A stretch of DNA of 64,000 bases from Bacteroidota bacterium (GCA_023391015.1 JAEWBT010000017.1:29304-93303); one strand, 5' to 3'. Positions 25,211-35,146 are shown, counted from the stretch's first letter. Made by a program: numbers and translations. The notes: generated from the letters alone by a model not told the origin.

Positions 25211-26134
25211 ATGGCAAAACGCGTTGCGCGGCCTACGCAGGTCAAAACCCCGGAGGCGGGGATTAAAAGCAGTCTTTGGGCAAACATTCTGGTGATGATT
25301 GGGGTAGGCGTGCTGCTTTACTTTCTGATTTTCTCTTCGCTTTCTATTATCACGCAGCATGGGGCGGAGGTCAAGGTGCCTTCCGTAACCGACCGGCCTG
25401 TGGATGCAGCCATTGCCACGCTTCGCAAAGCCGGTTTTGAGGTGGATGTGGACAGCTCTTATGATGCCACGCGCAAACCGCGAACGGTGCTGACCCAACA
25501 GCCGGTTCCGGGGGCGGTGGTGAAGCAGAACCGGACCATCTTCCTGACGGTGAACAAAGGATTGCCACCGGCTACGCAAATGCCCAACCTGGTGAACCTT
25601 TCTTTCCGGAGTGCCTCGCTGATTCTTAAAAGTCGGCGGCTGATTTTGGGAGATACCATCCTGAAACCCGACATTGCCAAAGGTGCCGTGCTGGAGCAGC
25701 GACACAACGGGCGCATTATCCCGCCAGGGGTAACGCTGGCCGAAGGCAGCCGCATTGACCTGGTGGTGGGAGACGGCCTTGGAGAGGTAGAATTCGATGT
25801 TCCCGATGTGATTGGGATGACTTACAACGAAGGAAGGGCCGTTTTGCTGGGCAACGGGCTGTATCTGGTGCCGGTTTTTGACGGGCCATTGGCCGATACC
25901 GGAAATGCGATTATTTACAATCAGGTTCCTTCCCCCTACAACGAAGGCGGGGCGCGCAACCGCAAGCGGCAGGGCGATTATGTGGATGTTTTTGTGAAAA
26001 AAACACCGACGGTGGAGGAAATGGAAAGCAACAGGCGACCCAAAGCCGCCGTTATAGATTATTATGAGCCGGAACCACCGCCCAGGCCGCGTGCGCCCAA
26101 GGCTGTTTTAAACCCGGACAGTGCTAAACGATGA
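25211..26134 (+). CDS. PASTA-domain membrane protein
   Basis: 307 residues: a short cytoplasmic head, one transmembrane helix at about 22-47, then three PASTA repeats (about 52-120, 124-197 and 199-270). Diagnostic pieces are VPSVTDRPVDAAIATLRKAG, LTQQPVPGAVVKQNRTIFL and VPDVIGMTYNEGRAVLLGNG. PASTA domains bind muropeptides or lipid II. Here there is no kinase or transpeptidase domain attached, so it may be a wall sensor or scaffold. It overlaps the next gene by 4 bp (ATGA), so the two are translationally coupled. Confidence 0.88.
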   Translation: MAKRVARPTQVKTPEAGIKSSLWANILVMIGVGVLLYFLIFSSLSIITQHGAEVKVPSVTDRPVDAAIATLRKAGFEVDVDSSYDATRKPRTVLTQQPVPGAVVKQNRTIFLTVNKGLPPATQMPNLVNLSFRSASLILKSRRLILGDTILKPDIAKGAVLEQRHNGRIIPPGVTLAEGSRIDLVVGDGLGEVEFDVPDVIGMTYNEGRAVLLGNGLYLVPVFDGPLADTGNAIIYNQVPSPYNEGGARNRKRQGDYVDVFVKKTPTVEEMESNRRPKAAVIDYYEPEPPPRPRAPKAVLNPDSAKR

Positions 26135-27990
26135 AAGGTCTTTTATTTTTTTTAGGAGGGATGGCCCTTTTGGGCAGCGGGGTGGAACAAGCCGCTGCGC
26201 AGGAGAATGTAGTTCCCCTTTCCTGGAACGTTTCGCCTGCGGCGGCCCAATCGCAGAACGCCTTGCCCCGATTGCAGAAGGCGGCGGCCCTGACGCTGCC
26301 TTTTTTTGAAGATTTTTTGGGAGAAGATACCTATCCCGACCCGCAGCGGTGGGTGGTGAACCGGCAGGTGTATGTAAACAACACGATGGGCGTCAATCCG
26401 GTGTCGCAGGGCGTTTGTACGTTCGACGCGCTGGGTGCGGATAACCGGCCTTACGATACGGTGAACCCTTTTCGCGTCCGGTACGCCGATACGCTGGCCT
26501 CGCAGCCTTTCGACCTTTCCGGAAATACGCCGGGAGACAGCATTTACCTGAGCTTTTTCTATCAACCCCAAGGGGCGGGCTTCTCGCCGGAGACGACCGA
26601 CTCGTTGATGCTGTTTTTCAAGACCGGGAGCGGGCGGTGGGTAAAGCAATGGAGCCAGCGGGACACCGTTTTGAAGCCGTTTCGGCAAGTATTGATACCG
26701 GTGGCGGATACTTCTTTCCTGTATAACGGATTTCAGTTCCGGTTTATCAACAAAGCGTCCATCAACCTCAATGATGACGTGTGGAATCTGGATTATATCC
26801 GGATGGATGCAGGCCGGAACTGGGCGGATACGGCCATTAACGACATCGCGCTGAGCACGATTCCGGGAAACCTGCTCCGGGACTACACGGCGATGCCCTA
26901 CCGGCACTATTTGGCGAATCCGGGGGCGGTGAGTGCGAGCGTTATTTCCGGAAATTTCCGGAATCAGACAGGCGGGGCGATCAGTGGCTTCGTGGGGCTG
27001 AATGCAACCAACCGAAGCAACGGTACATCCTTCTACACGACGGGCCAACCTTTCAGCTTGACGCCTTATAACACGGGGACGTTTCAAATTCCCGGCTACC
27101 AGGCCATCACGCAGCTGGGGTATTACGATCCACTGGTCATCCGCAACTTCTATAGCCTGACTACGAGTGCCCCGCAGGCCACAACGGCCAACGATACGCT
27201 GACCAAGTTGCAGATTTTCGACAACTACTTTGCCTATGACGACGGGTCGGCGGAAAAAACGTACTACCTGAACCTCTTTGCTTCGTTGCCGGGCACCGTA
27301 GCGATCGAGTTTCAGACCCAGGTGGCCGACACGCTGCGTGGGGGGGCCATCTTGTTTGGCCAGCAGGTGCCCACGGCGGCTGGGAAGTTCTTCAACATGC
27401 AACTATACCGGAAGTTGGCGGGCGTGAGCGGGGCAACGGCGGATGAATTGATTCACTCGCAGGACTTTTATCAGCCGCGCTTCGTCGATACGGTAAACCG
27501 GTTCTATTATTATACGTTCGACAATGCCGTGGCGGTGCCTCCGGGCGTCTATTACTTCGCCGTGATGCAACCCGCTTTGAGTGGATCGGATACTTTGTAC
27601 TACGCGTTGGATGCAAACCGGGTGGGAGGCAATCATCTCTACTACAATGTGGATGGAACGTGGAAGAGCAGCCTTATTTCGGGCGCTTTGATGATCCGAC
27701 CCTTGTTCGGGGAGCCCGTAACGCCGACAAATGTGAGCCGGGAGGCGATGGAGGAGGGTTGGAACGCGTACCCCAATCCTTCGGCGGGACCTTTGCTGTT
27801 GCAGGGCGTACCGGATGGCAGTGAAGTGGCGCTGCTGGACGTTTCGGGAAGCCGGACGGTGGCCGGGTGGCGCACGCCACAAGCCCCGAACCTGACGGGC
27901 CTGGCCGGGGGCACGTATCTGGTGCGCTGGAAAAAGGCCAATGGCAGCTGGAGCGCGCCGAAGAAATGGATTTTTATCCCGAATCCGTAG
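26131..27990 (+). CDS. Large secreted protein with T9SS type A sorting domain
   Basis: 619 residues, starting at the ATG that overlaps the PASTA gene stop. A signal peptide (MKGLLFFLGGMALLGSGVEQAAAQ) leads; the body is rich in Thr/Asn/Tyr beta-strand sequence with no domain I can name; the last ~75 residues form a sorting domain (NAYPNPSAGPLLLQGV, VALLDVSGSRTV, LAGGTYLVRWKKANG, KKWIFIP). It is therefore exported through the type IX system and probably attached to the surface. Operon position suggests a link with the cell-wall genes ddl and PASTA. Confidence 0.85.
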   Translation: MKGLLFFLGGMALLGSGVEQAAAQENVVPLSWNVSPAAAQSQNALPRLQKAAALTLPFFEDFLGEDTYPDPQRWVVNRQVYVNNTMGVNPVSQGVCTFDALGADNRPYDTVNPFRVRYADTLASQPFDLSGNTPGDSIYLSFFYQPQGAGFSPETTDSLMLFFKTGSGRWVKQWSQRDTVLKPFRQVLIPVADTSFLYNGFQFRFINKASINLNDDVWNLDYIRMDAGRNWADTAINDIALSTIPGNLLRDYTAMPYRHYLANPGAVSASVISGNFRNQTGGAISGFVGLNATNRSNGTSFYTTGQPFSLTPYNTGTFQIPGYQAITQLGYYDPLVIRNFYSLTTSAPQATTANDTLTKLQIFDNYFAYDDGSAEKTYYLNLFASLPGTVAIEFQTQVADTLRGGAILFGQQVPTAAGKFFNMQLYRKLAGVSGATADELIHSQDFYQPRFVDTVNRFYYYTFDNAVAVPPGVYYFAVMQPALSGSDTLYYALDANRVGGNHLYYNVDGTWKSSLISGALMIRPLFGEPVTPTNVSREAMEEGWNAYPNPSAGPLLLQGVPDGSEVALLDVSGSRTVAGWRTPQAPNLTGLAGGTYLVRWKKANGSWSAPKKWIFIPNP

Positions 27991-28002
27991 CATCTTTGCC
28001 CT

Positions 28003-28311
28003 ATGCAAAACATAACTGTGCAGGAACTCAAGCACCGCATGAACGCGGGCGAAAAACCGCTTATCATTGATGTCCGGGAGCCGGAAGAGGTGGCCGAAAG
28101 CCGGATTGAAGGCAGCACCCATATCCCGTTGGGCAATATTTTGTCGTTCCAGCTGGGCGAAATCGAGGATTTGGATAAAGACACCGAGTTGATTCTGCAA
28201 TGCCGGAGCGGCAAGCGCAGTATGCAGGCGGGGATGATGCTGGAAACGATGGGTTACACAAACGTAAAGAACCTGGAAGGCGGCATCCTGGACTGGCAGG
28301 CGCTGGGATAG
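28003..28311 (+). CDS. Rhodanese-like domain protein
   Basis: 102 residues, one stand-alone rhodanese domain. PLIIDVREPEEVAESRIEGS-THIPLGN is the CH2A-like start and LILQCRSGKRSMQA holds the active-site loop C-R-S-G-K-R, with catalytic Cys carrying persulfide sulfur in this family. The C-terminal NLEGGILDW is the conserved end. Single-domain forms act in cytoplasmic sulfur transfer; the acceptor is unknown. Confidence 0.9.
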   Translation: MQNITVQELKHRMNAGEKPLIIDVREPEEVAESRIEGSTHIPLGNILSFQLGEIEDLDKDTELILQCRSGKRSMQAGMMLETMGYTNVKNLEGGILDWQALG

Positions 28312-28341
28312 GGGAAGTGGGTGGAAAAGAACACGAAAGAG

Positions 28342-28365
28342 ACGCGCCGGAAGGCGCGTTCTTTG
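28342..28365 (+). terminator. Terminator after the rhodanese gene
   Basis: ACGCGCC-GGAA-GGCGCGT stem-loop followed by TCTTTG, 31 bp after the stop. Confidence 0.65.
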
Positions 28366-28475
28366 TGTGGGAAAGGCCCTTTTTCCGGAAAAAGGAAGCT
28401 GGAACCAGCAACTATTGGCGGCGGTTGGGTGTTTTGGAGCAGCGCGCTGTGCGGGTTTAAAAGGTCTGCCGCCGT

Positions 28476-28483
28476 TATTTTTG
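28476..28483 (+). promoter_or_regulatory. Putative -7 element
   Basis: TATTTTTG matches TAnnTTTG, 22 bp before the ATG at 28506. Confidence 0.4.
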
Positions 28484-28505
28484 TTTATCCCGCTTTGATA
28501 CGCCC

Positions 28506-29060
28506 ATGCACGAGATAGAGCCTTTCTTTAACTGGCGGCACCTCTACGCCGCCGAGGAAGATGAGAACAGTCCTTTTTATGGAAAGGAGTACAACGAGTT
28601 TGAGTATTGCAACACCGTTTATAATTACTTTATCCACCCCCAATGGGATGAGCTGGACTCGCGTACCCTGTACCTGAAGCTGCTGTATGCGGACTATGAG
28701 CAGAATTATTGCATCATCGAGCTGATTGGCGAGTGGAACGATGCGGTGGAAAACGATATTATGCTCTTGAAGCGCAACGTCATAGACCCGTTGCTGGAAA
28801 AAGGCATTCAGAAGTTTATCCTCATTGCCGAAAACGTGCTGAACTTTCATTCTTCCGATGTGGAGTATTATGCAGAGTGGAAAGAAGATGTAGAAGACGG
28901 CTGGATTATCATCCTGAATGCGCCCGCCCAGACGCGCAGCGAGTTTCTGCGGGAGAGAATCGGTCATTACATCCTGTTTGGCGACGTGGCCAACTGGCGA
29001 ACCTTTCAGCCACAACACTTTTTTCAGTTGGTGGATAACCAGATGCTGCGGTTGATGTAG
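28506..29060 (+). CDS. Conserved hypothetical protein
   Basis: 184 residues, soluble, rich in aromatic and acidic residues (HEIEPFFNWRHLYAAEEDEN, DVEYYAEWKEDVEDGWIIIL). No signal peptide or membrane helix. The alternating hydrophobic pattern CIIELIGEWND...LLKRNVIDPLLEKGIQKFILIAENVLNF resembles a small alpha/beta fold of the STAS type, but this is only a visual similarity. It precedes the DUF4175 gene by 78 bp in the same direction. Confidence 0.65.
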   Translation: MHEIEPFFNWRHLYAAEEDENSPFYGKEYNEFEYCNTVYNYFIHPQWDELDSRTLYLKLLYADYEQNYCIIELIGEWNDAVENDIMLLKRNVIDPLLEKGIQKFILIAENVLNFHSSDVEYYAEWKEDVEDGWIIILNAPAQTRSEFLRERIGHYILFGDVANWRTFQPQHFFQLVDNQMLRLM

Positions 29061-29138
29061 CGGGCGGATTGCTTACCACACTTATCTTCCAGGTTTTTGC
29101 TATCTTTAGAAGCTTTTTTTGTGCTGCGATAGAAACTG

Positions 29139-32100
29139 ATGAATTCCTACGACCTGCTGCTCTCCCGTTTAGACGGCTTTATCCGGAAATATTACGCGAA
29201 CCAACTGTTGCGCGGTGGCCTGGTGCTGCTGGCGTCCCTGCTCTCGGTATTACTACTGGTTGGGGTGGGAGAATATTTCCTGTATTTGCCGCCGGTAGTG
29301 AAGATTCCCTTGCTGTCTGCCATTGTGTTGTTTGCAGGCGCGGCGTTGGTGTTTTGGATTGTCATCCCGCTTTTAAAATTAGCGCGGCTGGGCAAAACCC
29401 TTTCGCGGGAAGACGCAGCGGTGATTGCAGGCCGGTATTTTCCGGAAGTCGGCGACAAGATGCTCAACGTGTTGCAGCTGAAAAACGGGGCCGTTTCCGG
29501 TGCCGAATCCGACCTGTTGCTGGCGTCTATTGAACAAAAATCTTCGCAGCTTTCGGTGGTACCCATTGCCCGCGCGATTGATTTGGGTAAAAATAAAAAG
29601 TACCTGCCGTGGCTGCTTCCGGTGGTGGGCGTTTTGTTGCTTTTTTTGATTCTTTCGCCCGCTACTTTCCGGAAAACAGGCGCCCGTCTCCTCCAACCCG
29701 CCACCGCTTTTGAAAAACCCGCACCGTTTGATTTTATTCTCCTGAATGGAAGTAATCTTACCGTTCCCGAAGGCGAAGATTTGGTGATTCGGGCCAAAGC
29801 TTCCGGAAACGCGCTGCCGTCTCAAATGGAAATCCTTACCGGCGACGAACGGCGAACCATGCGGGAAGATTCCGGAAATTTTGCGGCCAAATTTGAAAAA
29901 GTAACCGCTGATATTTCGTTTCGCCTGTCGGCTTCGGGATACAATTCCAAACCCTATATTGTAAAAGTCTTGCCCAAGCCGTCGCTGCTGGCGGTAAAGG
30001 CCCAACTGCGCTACCCGCCGTACACGGGCCGGAAAGATGAACTGCGAACGTCTCTCGGCGACCTGAGCGTACCAGTCGGCACGCAGATTTCGTGGCTGAT
30101 TACGACCAACTCCACCGATAACATGCGCTTTTACCTGGGCGATGCTTTGGCAGGTATTTTGCCTCGCAACGGTGCGTTCTTTGGCGCATCCCACCGTTTT
30201 CTGCAAGACACGACGGTGAGCTTTGTGGTGGAAAATACCCGCAGCCGCATTGCCGAAAAGCAAAGTTTCCGGGTAGCGGTGATTCCCGACGCGCTGCCGT
30301 CTATTCAATTAAGTAATTACGCCGACAGCAGCACGGGCGGGCAAATCCTCCTTACCGGAACGGCGGGCGATGATTACGGTTTGAGCCGGCTGACGTTTGT
30401 AGCAGTTATTACAAACAGTGATGGAAAAGTGCTTTCCAATAAGAGCGTGAACCTCCCGGTTTCCGGAAAAAAGGCTACGGCTTTTCAGCATTATTTTGAT
30501 GCTTCGGCCCTGCTCGGCAGCGGACAGCGGATGCGCTACTGGGTGGAAGCCTGGGACAACGACGGCGTGCACGGCCCCAAGGTGGCGCGCAGCACCGAGC
30601 AGTACTATGACCGCACCGGTGGCAAGAAAGTGGATGCTTTCCTCGCAGAAAATGCCCAGCAGGTTTCGCAGGGGCTGAGCAATTCAGCAAAAGAAAATCA
30701 GGAACTGCAAAAGGCAACGAAGGAGCTGCAAACGCAGGTGTTGCAAAGTGAGGCGACAAGCTGGGAATCCAAGCAGGCCCTGCAACAGATGCTGGACCAG
30801 CAGGAAGACATCAAACAAAAGCTGGAGACCGCCAAAAAGCGCTTTGAGGAAGGCATGAAGCAGCGAGAGAACCGGCAGATGAGCGAGGACGCAAAGGAAA
30901 AAACCGAGGCGCTCAAAGAGCAAATGGATCGTCTTCTAAACAAAGAACTGGCCGAGCAAATGCAGAAATTGCAGGAACTAATGCAAAAGCTGAACAAAGA
31001 CAAAGCGGTGCAAACCCTGCAAAAGCTGGAGCAGGACAACAAGCTGTTTAACATGGACCTGCAACGCCTGCAGGAACTGATGAAAAAGCTGGAGCAACAG
31101 TTGAAACTGGAGGACCTGGCCGCCAAAATGGAAAGCCTCGCCCAAAAACAAGGCGACCTCAAAGACAAAACCGATAAAGGCGAGCGCAGCAACGAAGAAC
31201 TGGCCCAGCAACAAAAAGACCTTAAAAAAGAGCTGGACGAAGCGCTGAAAAAAGACCTCAAAGATGCTGCCCAGCAAGCCACCAAAGCCGAGGAAAAAGA
31301 GCTGGATAAAAGCGGGCAGGCGGGCAAAGAAGCCGGAAAAGACATGCAGCAAAGCAGCGAGCAACTGGGGCAGAACCAGAAGCAGGGTGCATCCAAATCC
31401 CAGCAACAGGCGCAGCAAAAGCTTCAGGAAATGGCCAACGCCCTGCGCATGGCAGCCAGCGGTTCTTCCCTGGAGCAAATCAACATTGACATTCGCGCCA
31501 CGCGGCAGATTCTCACCAACCTGATGCGCCTTTCCTTTGCCGAAGAAGCCTTGGTGGGAAAGACGAAAAAAACATCCGCTGCTTCGCCGGAATACCTCGC
31601 CAACATCTCAGAGCAGTCCCGGCAATACACCGCTTCGCACATCATCCGCGATTCACTCTACGCCCTGAGCAAACGAATTTTCCAGCTTTCGGCAACGGTC
31701 AACAAAGAAACTGCCGGACTGGAGTCGTCTCGTTCCAACGCCACCACGGCTTTGAACGACCGGCAAATCGGGCAGGCGGCGCAGGCGCAGCAGTATGCCA
31801 TGACGCACACCAACAATTTGGCCCTGATGCTCAACGAACTGCTTAGCAACCTGATGCAGCAGCAGTCGCAGGCCATGCAGCAACAAGGCAACAGTGGCTC
31901 GTGCAGCAAGCCCGGCGGCAGCAAACCTTCCGGAAAACCGGGTCCCGGCAGCAGTGGAGCAGGCCAATTACAGGACATTATTTCCGGACAACAACAACTC
32001 GGTAATGCCATGCAGCAAGCTGCCCAAAGCGCCTCACGTCGACAAGGAGGCCAGAAACCCGGCGATAAACCCGGACCCGGCCAGCAAGGCCAGGGGCAGG

Positions 32101-32648
32101 ATGGGCAAGGAAAAGAAGGCAAAAATCCCGGCGGGCAGCAGGCTGGCGGCGGTCAGAGCGGTGGCGCTGGCAGCAATGGCGGTGGCAACGGCAGCGAAGG
32201 TGATAACGGCGACGCCGAGCAACTAGCGCGCTTTGCCGAGCAACAGGCCGCCATCCGCCGGCAGGTGCAGCAACTCGTCAGCAAGCTCACCGGTTCCGGA
32301 AATCCGGCGGCGGCGCGCCTGCTCCGCGAGATTGCCCAGAAAATGGATAAAACCGAGGAAGACCTCGTGAACCGTCGCCTCACGCCTGAACTGGCGATGC
32401 GCCAAAGCGACATTTTTACCCGACTGCTGGAAGCCGACAAAGCCCTGCGTGAGCAGGAGCAAGACAATAAGCGGGCCTCTACCGCGGGCGTGGATAGGAC
32501 CCGGCCCATTCCGGCCGAGTTGCAACGGATTTTGCAACAACATAAAGCATTGTTGGAAGGCTACCGCACCGTTCCGGCCGATTTAAAACCCTTTTACCGG
32601 CAGATGGTGCAGCAGTATTACCAGAATATTTCCAACGCTTCCCAATAG
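29139..32648 (+). CDS. DUF4175 family giant membrane protein
   Basis: 1169 residues. Hydrophobic helices at about 25-48, 56-78 and 152-173 anchor it; an extracytoplasmic all-beta section follows (about 180-490). From 510 to 790 it is a long Gln/Lys/Glu coiled coil (for example MQKLQELMQKLNKDK, LKKELDEALKKDLKD), then helical pairs and a Gly/Pro/Gln-rich low-complexity stretch (about 925-1030, GPGQQGQGQDGQGKEG), and a helical C-terminus. The layout fits DUF4175 proteins, frequent in Bacteroidota, often near MoxR/BatA-type genes. Function is unknown. A TATCTTTA promoter-like octamer is at 29101. Confidence 0.85.
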   Translation: MNSYDLLLSRLDGFIRKYYANQLLRGGLVLLASLLSVLLLVGVGEYFLYLPPVVKIPLLSAIVLFAGAALVFWIVIPLLKLARLGKTLSREDAAVIAGRYFPEVGDKMLNVLQLKNGAVSGAESDLLLASIEQKSSQLSVVPIARAIDLGKNKKYLPWLLPVVGVLLLFLILSPATFRKTGARLLQPATAFEKPAPFDFILLNGSNLTVPEGEDLVIRAKASGNALPSQMEILTGDERRTMREDSGNFAAKFEKVTADISFRLSASGYNSKPYIVKVLPKPSLLAVKAQLRYPPYTGRKDELRTSLGDLSVPVGTQISWLITTNSTDNMRFYLGDALAGILPRNGAFFGASHRFLQDTTVSFVVENTRSRIAEKQSFRVAVIPDALPSIQLSNYADSSTGGQILLTGTAGDDYGLSRLTFVAVITNSDGKVLSNKSVNLPVSGKKATAFQHYFDASALLGSGQRMRYWVEAWDNDGVHGPKVARSTEQYYDRTGGKKVDAFLAENAQQVSQGLSNSAKENQELQKATKELQTQVLQSEATSWESKQALQQMLDQQEDIKQKLETAKKRFEEGMKQRENRQMSEDAKEKTEALKEQMDRLLNKELAEQMQKLQELMQKLNKDKAVQTLQKLEQDNKLFNMDLQRLQELMKKLEQQLKLEDLAAKMESLAQKQGDLKDKTDKGERSNEELAQQQKDLKKELDEALKKDLKDAAQQATKAEEKELDKSGQAGKEAGKDMQQSSEQLGQNQKQGASKSQQQAQQKLQEMANALRMAASGSSLEQINIDIRATRQILTNLMRLSFAEEALVGKTKKTSAASPEYLANISEQSRQYTASHIIRDSLYALSKRIFQLSATVNKETAGLESSRSNATTALNDRQIGQAAQAQQYAMTHTNNLALMLNELLSNLMQQQSQAMQQQGNSGSCSKPGGSKPSGKPGPGSSGAGQLQDIISGQQQLGNAMQQAAQSASRRQGGQKPGDKPGPGQQGQGQDGQGKEGKNPGGQQAGGGQSGGAGSNGGGNGSEGDNGDAEQLARFAEQQAAIRRQVQQLVSKLTGSGNPAAARLLREIAQKMDKTEEDLVNRRLTPELAMRQSDIFTRLLEADKALREQEQDNKRASTAGVDRTRPIPAELQRILQQHKALLEGYRTVPADLKPFYRQMVQQYYQNISNASQ

Positions 32649-32660
32649 AATGACTGTCTT

Positions 32661-32685
32661 TAGAAAAGAAAAAACATCTTTTCTA
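32661..32685 (+). terminator. Stem-loop after the DUF4175 gene
   Basis: TAGAAAAGA / TCTTTTCTA perfect 9-bp stem with loop AAAAACA, 12 bp after the stop. It is A/T-rich and followed by A, not T, so termination on the plus strand is uncertain. Confidence 0.4.
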
Positions 32686-32690
32686 AAAAA

Positions 32691-32698
32691 TAATTTTG
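32691..32698 (+). promoter_or_regulatory. Putative -7 element
   Basis: TAATTTTG matches TAnnTTTG, 80 bp upstream of the ATG at 32779. Confidence 0.35.
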
Positions 32699-32778
32699 TC
32701 GGACTTGCAGAATGAAAAGATGCGAAGTACTTTAATGGCCGAAAATCAAATCCGGCTTCACCCAAAACTATTCGCCCT

Positions 32779-33249
32779 ATGTTTTTCAACCGCTCCTACC
32801 GCATCACCTCCGCGCAGCCCGCTGACGTTGTTCTTAAAAAACTTTTGGGGCGCCACACCACCGTTCACGGCCTGGACTTTGAAGTCGTGAATACTGACCA
32901 TGGTGTGCGCATTGTGCCTCACGCCGAGGAGCTGGAAGAAGTCAGAACACTGCCGGTAACAAGGGTCAATCTGAAAAACCGGAAAGACAATAAAACAGAC
33001 GTGATGCTGTTTGCACACATGCGCCGGATCGACCAGGGCGGTCCGCTGCTGGTAGTGTTTTTTGCCCTTTTTATGATTATTGCCGGTATCATCGGCTATA
33101 TTCGTGGGCAGGAAGAATACAGCCTTTATACGCTGCCTTTAATCGGTATCGGGCTGTTGGTTTTTATCGTGATGTGGATTCGGCTGGAAACCGGCTACTT
33201 TGATTATGTTCGTAAGGTTCGCGACTTCGTAAAAGCGCAGATCCAGTAG
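32779..33249 (+). CDS. Small membrane protein of unknown function
   Basis: 156 residues beginning MFFNRSYRITSAQPADVVLKKLLGRHTTV. A soluble N-terminal domain (1-85) is followed by two transmembrane helices (about 92-112, 117-137) and a short C-terminal tail (ETGYFDYVRKVRDFVKAQIQ). Likely an inner-membrane protein with both ends in the cytoplasm. I do not recognise a family. Confidence 0.7.
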   Translation: MFFNRSYRITSAQPADVVLKKLLGRHTTVHGLDFEVVNTDHGVRIVPHAEELEEVRTLPVTRVNLKNRKDNKTDVMLFAHMRRIDQGGPLLVVFFALFMIIAGIIGYIRGQEEYSLYTLPLIGIGLLVFIVMWIRLETGYFDYVRKVRDFVKAQIQ

Positions 33250-33269
33250 CTTTTTTCCGGAAAGTGCCG

Positions 33270-33800
33270 TTACCGGATGTAAGGCCGGAGGGAGTCTATG
33301 GGCACCTCGCTGGTTAATATCTTCAATAATCTGCGATTTTTATCGTAGATGTTAATTTGCGGCAGGGAGTTGTAGATAAACGTCTTTTTAATAAGCCCTG
33401 AACTGTCTACACCAACCTGAATTTTCGGGTAGTCATACACTTTCGTGGTGGCATTAAAATACTCCAGGTAAGGCATCATTGCCTCTCCGGACACGAGCAG
33501 AATCTGACCCTCACGGAACAGGGAGAGGTTCTTTTCCAGCATTCGTGTTACGTCTTCGCAATGGCCGCAGGTAGGATTAAACAGCATCAGGAAAAGATTT
33601 CCGGAAGTGTCCAGGTTTTTTTCGGTGATTACAGTTCCTTTTGGGGTTGCAACACGTAATTCGGGCAACGGCGCACCTATCGCTTTATAGTCGATTTCGA
33701 CCGCTGTGGTTTGAGCCGGCTTCTCTTTTTTTCTTTTTTGAGGTGAAAAGGAAGCAAGCGTTAAAAGGCACAGGCCGGCGAAAGCGATTTTGCGAATCAT
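33270..33800 (-). CDS. Exported thioredoxin-fold protein (TlpA/redoxin-like)
   Basis: 176 residues: signal peptide or anchor (MIRKIAFAGLCLLTLASFSP), then a thioredoxin fold with NLFLMLFNPTCGHCEDVTR, active-site CGHC at Cys78/Cys81, and the cis-Pro segment YNSLPQINIYDKNRRLL. It should act on disulfides or as a thiol carrier in the periplasm. Divergent to rarA; a TACCTTCG element lies just upstream at 33805-33812 on the minus strand. Confidence 0.88.
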   Translation of the reverse strand: MIRKIAFAGLCLLTLASFSPQKRKKEKPAQTTAVEIDYKAIGAPLPELRVATPKGTVITEKNLDTSGNLFLMLFNPTCGHCEDVTRMLEKNLSLFREGQILLVSGEAMMPYLEYFNATTKVYDYPKIQVGVDSSGLIKKTFIYNSLPQINIYDKNRRLLKILTSEVPIDSLRPYIR

Positions 33801-33843
33801 CTCCCGAAGGTAACGACCTTTGGAAAAAAGAGGTTGTAAAAAC

Positions 33844-35115
33844 GTGCAAAATCCTCCTGCAACGCCACTCGCCGAACGCCTGCGTCCCCAATCAATTGCT
33901 GATTTTATCGGCCAGGAGCATCTCGTGGGTCCCGGAAAAGTGCTCCATACGCTTCTCTCTCAAAAAAAGCCGGCCTCTATCATCTTCTGGGGGCCGCCGG
34001 GCGTAGGCAAAACCACCTTGGCGCATATCATTGCCCAAAATATGAATTTACCTTTTTTCACGCTCAGCGCCATCGACAGTGGCGTGAAAGACGTGCGGGC
34101 CGTGATTGAACAGGCGCGTTTTGCCGGACATGCCCTTGTTTTTATTGATGAAATCCACCGGTTCAACAAGGCGCAGCAGGACTCCCTTTTGGGCGCGGTG
34201 GAGAAAGGAATTATCACCTTGATTGGCGCCACAACTGAAAACCCGTCGTTTGAAGTCATTCCGGCCTTGCTCAGTCGCTGTCAGGTTTATACCCTGAAAA
34301 GTCTTTCAGAAGAAGATTTAAAAACGCTGGTGGCGACGGCCCTTCAAAAAGATGCGTGGCTGCGGGAGCGGAAGGTAACAATTGGTGAGTGGGATGCCTT
34401 GCTTTCGGGCAGCGGTGGCGATGCGCGGCGCTTGCTGAATTTATTGGAATTGGCTGTTTCGGCGCTGCCGGAAGACGTTCACGTGCTCACAAATGAACAG
34501 GTGCGCGAAGTGCTCCAGCACAAAGCAGCGCGCTACGACAAAAGCGGCGAGCAACACTACGACATCATCTCGGCGTTCATCAAAAGTCTGCGTGGCTCCG
34601 ACCCCAATGGGGCGCTCTATTGGATGGCGCGGATGATCGCGGGTGGGGAAGAGCCCAAGTTTATTGCCCGCCGCATGGTGATTCTGGCGAGCGAAGACAT
34701 CGGTAACGCCAACCCAAACGCGCTTTTAATGGCCACCACAACTTTTCAGGCGGTGCAGCTCATTGGCTGGCCCGAAAGCCGGATTATCCTTTCCCAATGT
34801 GCCACCTATCTGGCTTCTTCCCCCAAAAGCAACGCGTCCTATAAAGCCATCAACGACGCTGAAGCCTTGGTGAAAAAAAGCGGCGATCTGCCCGTTCCGC
34901 TGCACCTGCGCAACGCGCCCACTCATCTGATGCGGCAAATGGATTACGGCTCCGGCTATCAGTACGCGCATGATTTTTCCGGAAATTTTGTGCAACAGGA
35001 GTATCTGCCCGATGTGCTTTCCGGAACGGCGCTCTACACGCCTGGTGACAGCGAAGCCGAAGCGCGCCTTAAAGCGTATTTACGGCGGTGTTGGGGTGGT
35101 AAATATGGGTATTGA
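33844..35115 (+). CDS. rarA: Replication-associated recombination protein A
   Basis: AAA+ ATPase of the RarA/MgsA family, 423 residues from GTG at 33844 (VQNPPATPLAERLRPQSIADFIGQEHLVG). Walker A WGPPGVGKTTLAH, Walker B FIDEIHRFNKAQQD, sensor 1 LIGATTENPSFEV, and the C-terminal tetramerisation domain with SLRGSDPNGALYWMARMIAGGE and MVILASEDIGNANPNA. It acts at stalled replication forks and in daughter-strand gap repair. An in-frame TTG at 33820 would add eight residues; no ATG is available. Confidence 0.95.
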   Translation: MQNPPATPLAERLRPQSIADFIGQEHLVGPGKVLHTLLSQKKPASIIFWGPPGVGKTTLAHIIAQNMNLPFFTLSAIDSGVKDVRAVIEQARFAGHALVFIDEIHRFNKAQQDSLLGAVEKGIITLIGATTENPSFEVIPALLSRCQVYTLKSLSEEDLKTLVATALQKDAWLRERKVTIGEWDALLSGSGGDARRLLNLLELAVSALPEDVHVLTNEQVREVLQHKAARYDKSGEQHYDIISAFIKSLRGSDPNGALYWMARMIAGGEEPKFIARRMVILASEDIGNANPNALLMATTTFQAVQLIGWPESRIILSQCATYLASSPKSNASYKAINDAEALVKKSGDLPVPLHLRNAPTHLMRQMDYGSGYQYAHDFSGNFVQQEYLPDVLSGTALYTPGDSEAEARLKAYLRRCWGGKYGY

Positions 35116-35146
35116 TTTCCGGAATTTCCGGAAAATGTGTTAATAT

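Noticed and set aside
30698..31396. Ser/Cys/Phe-rich minus-strand frame of 232 codons
   Set aside because: It is the shadow of the Gln/Lys/Glu coiled coil of the DUF4175 gene.
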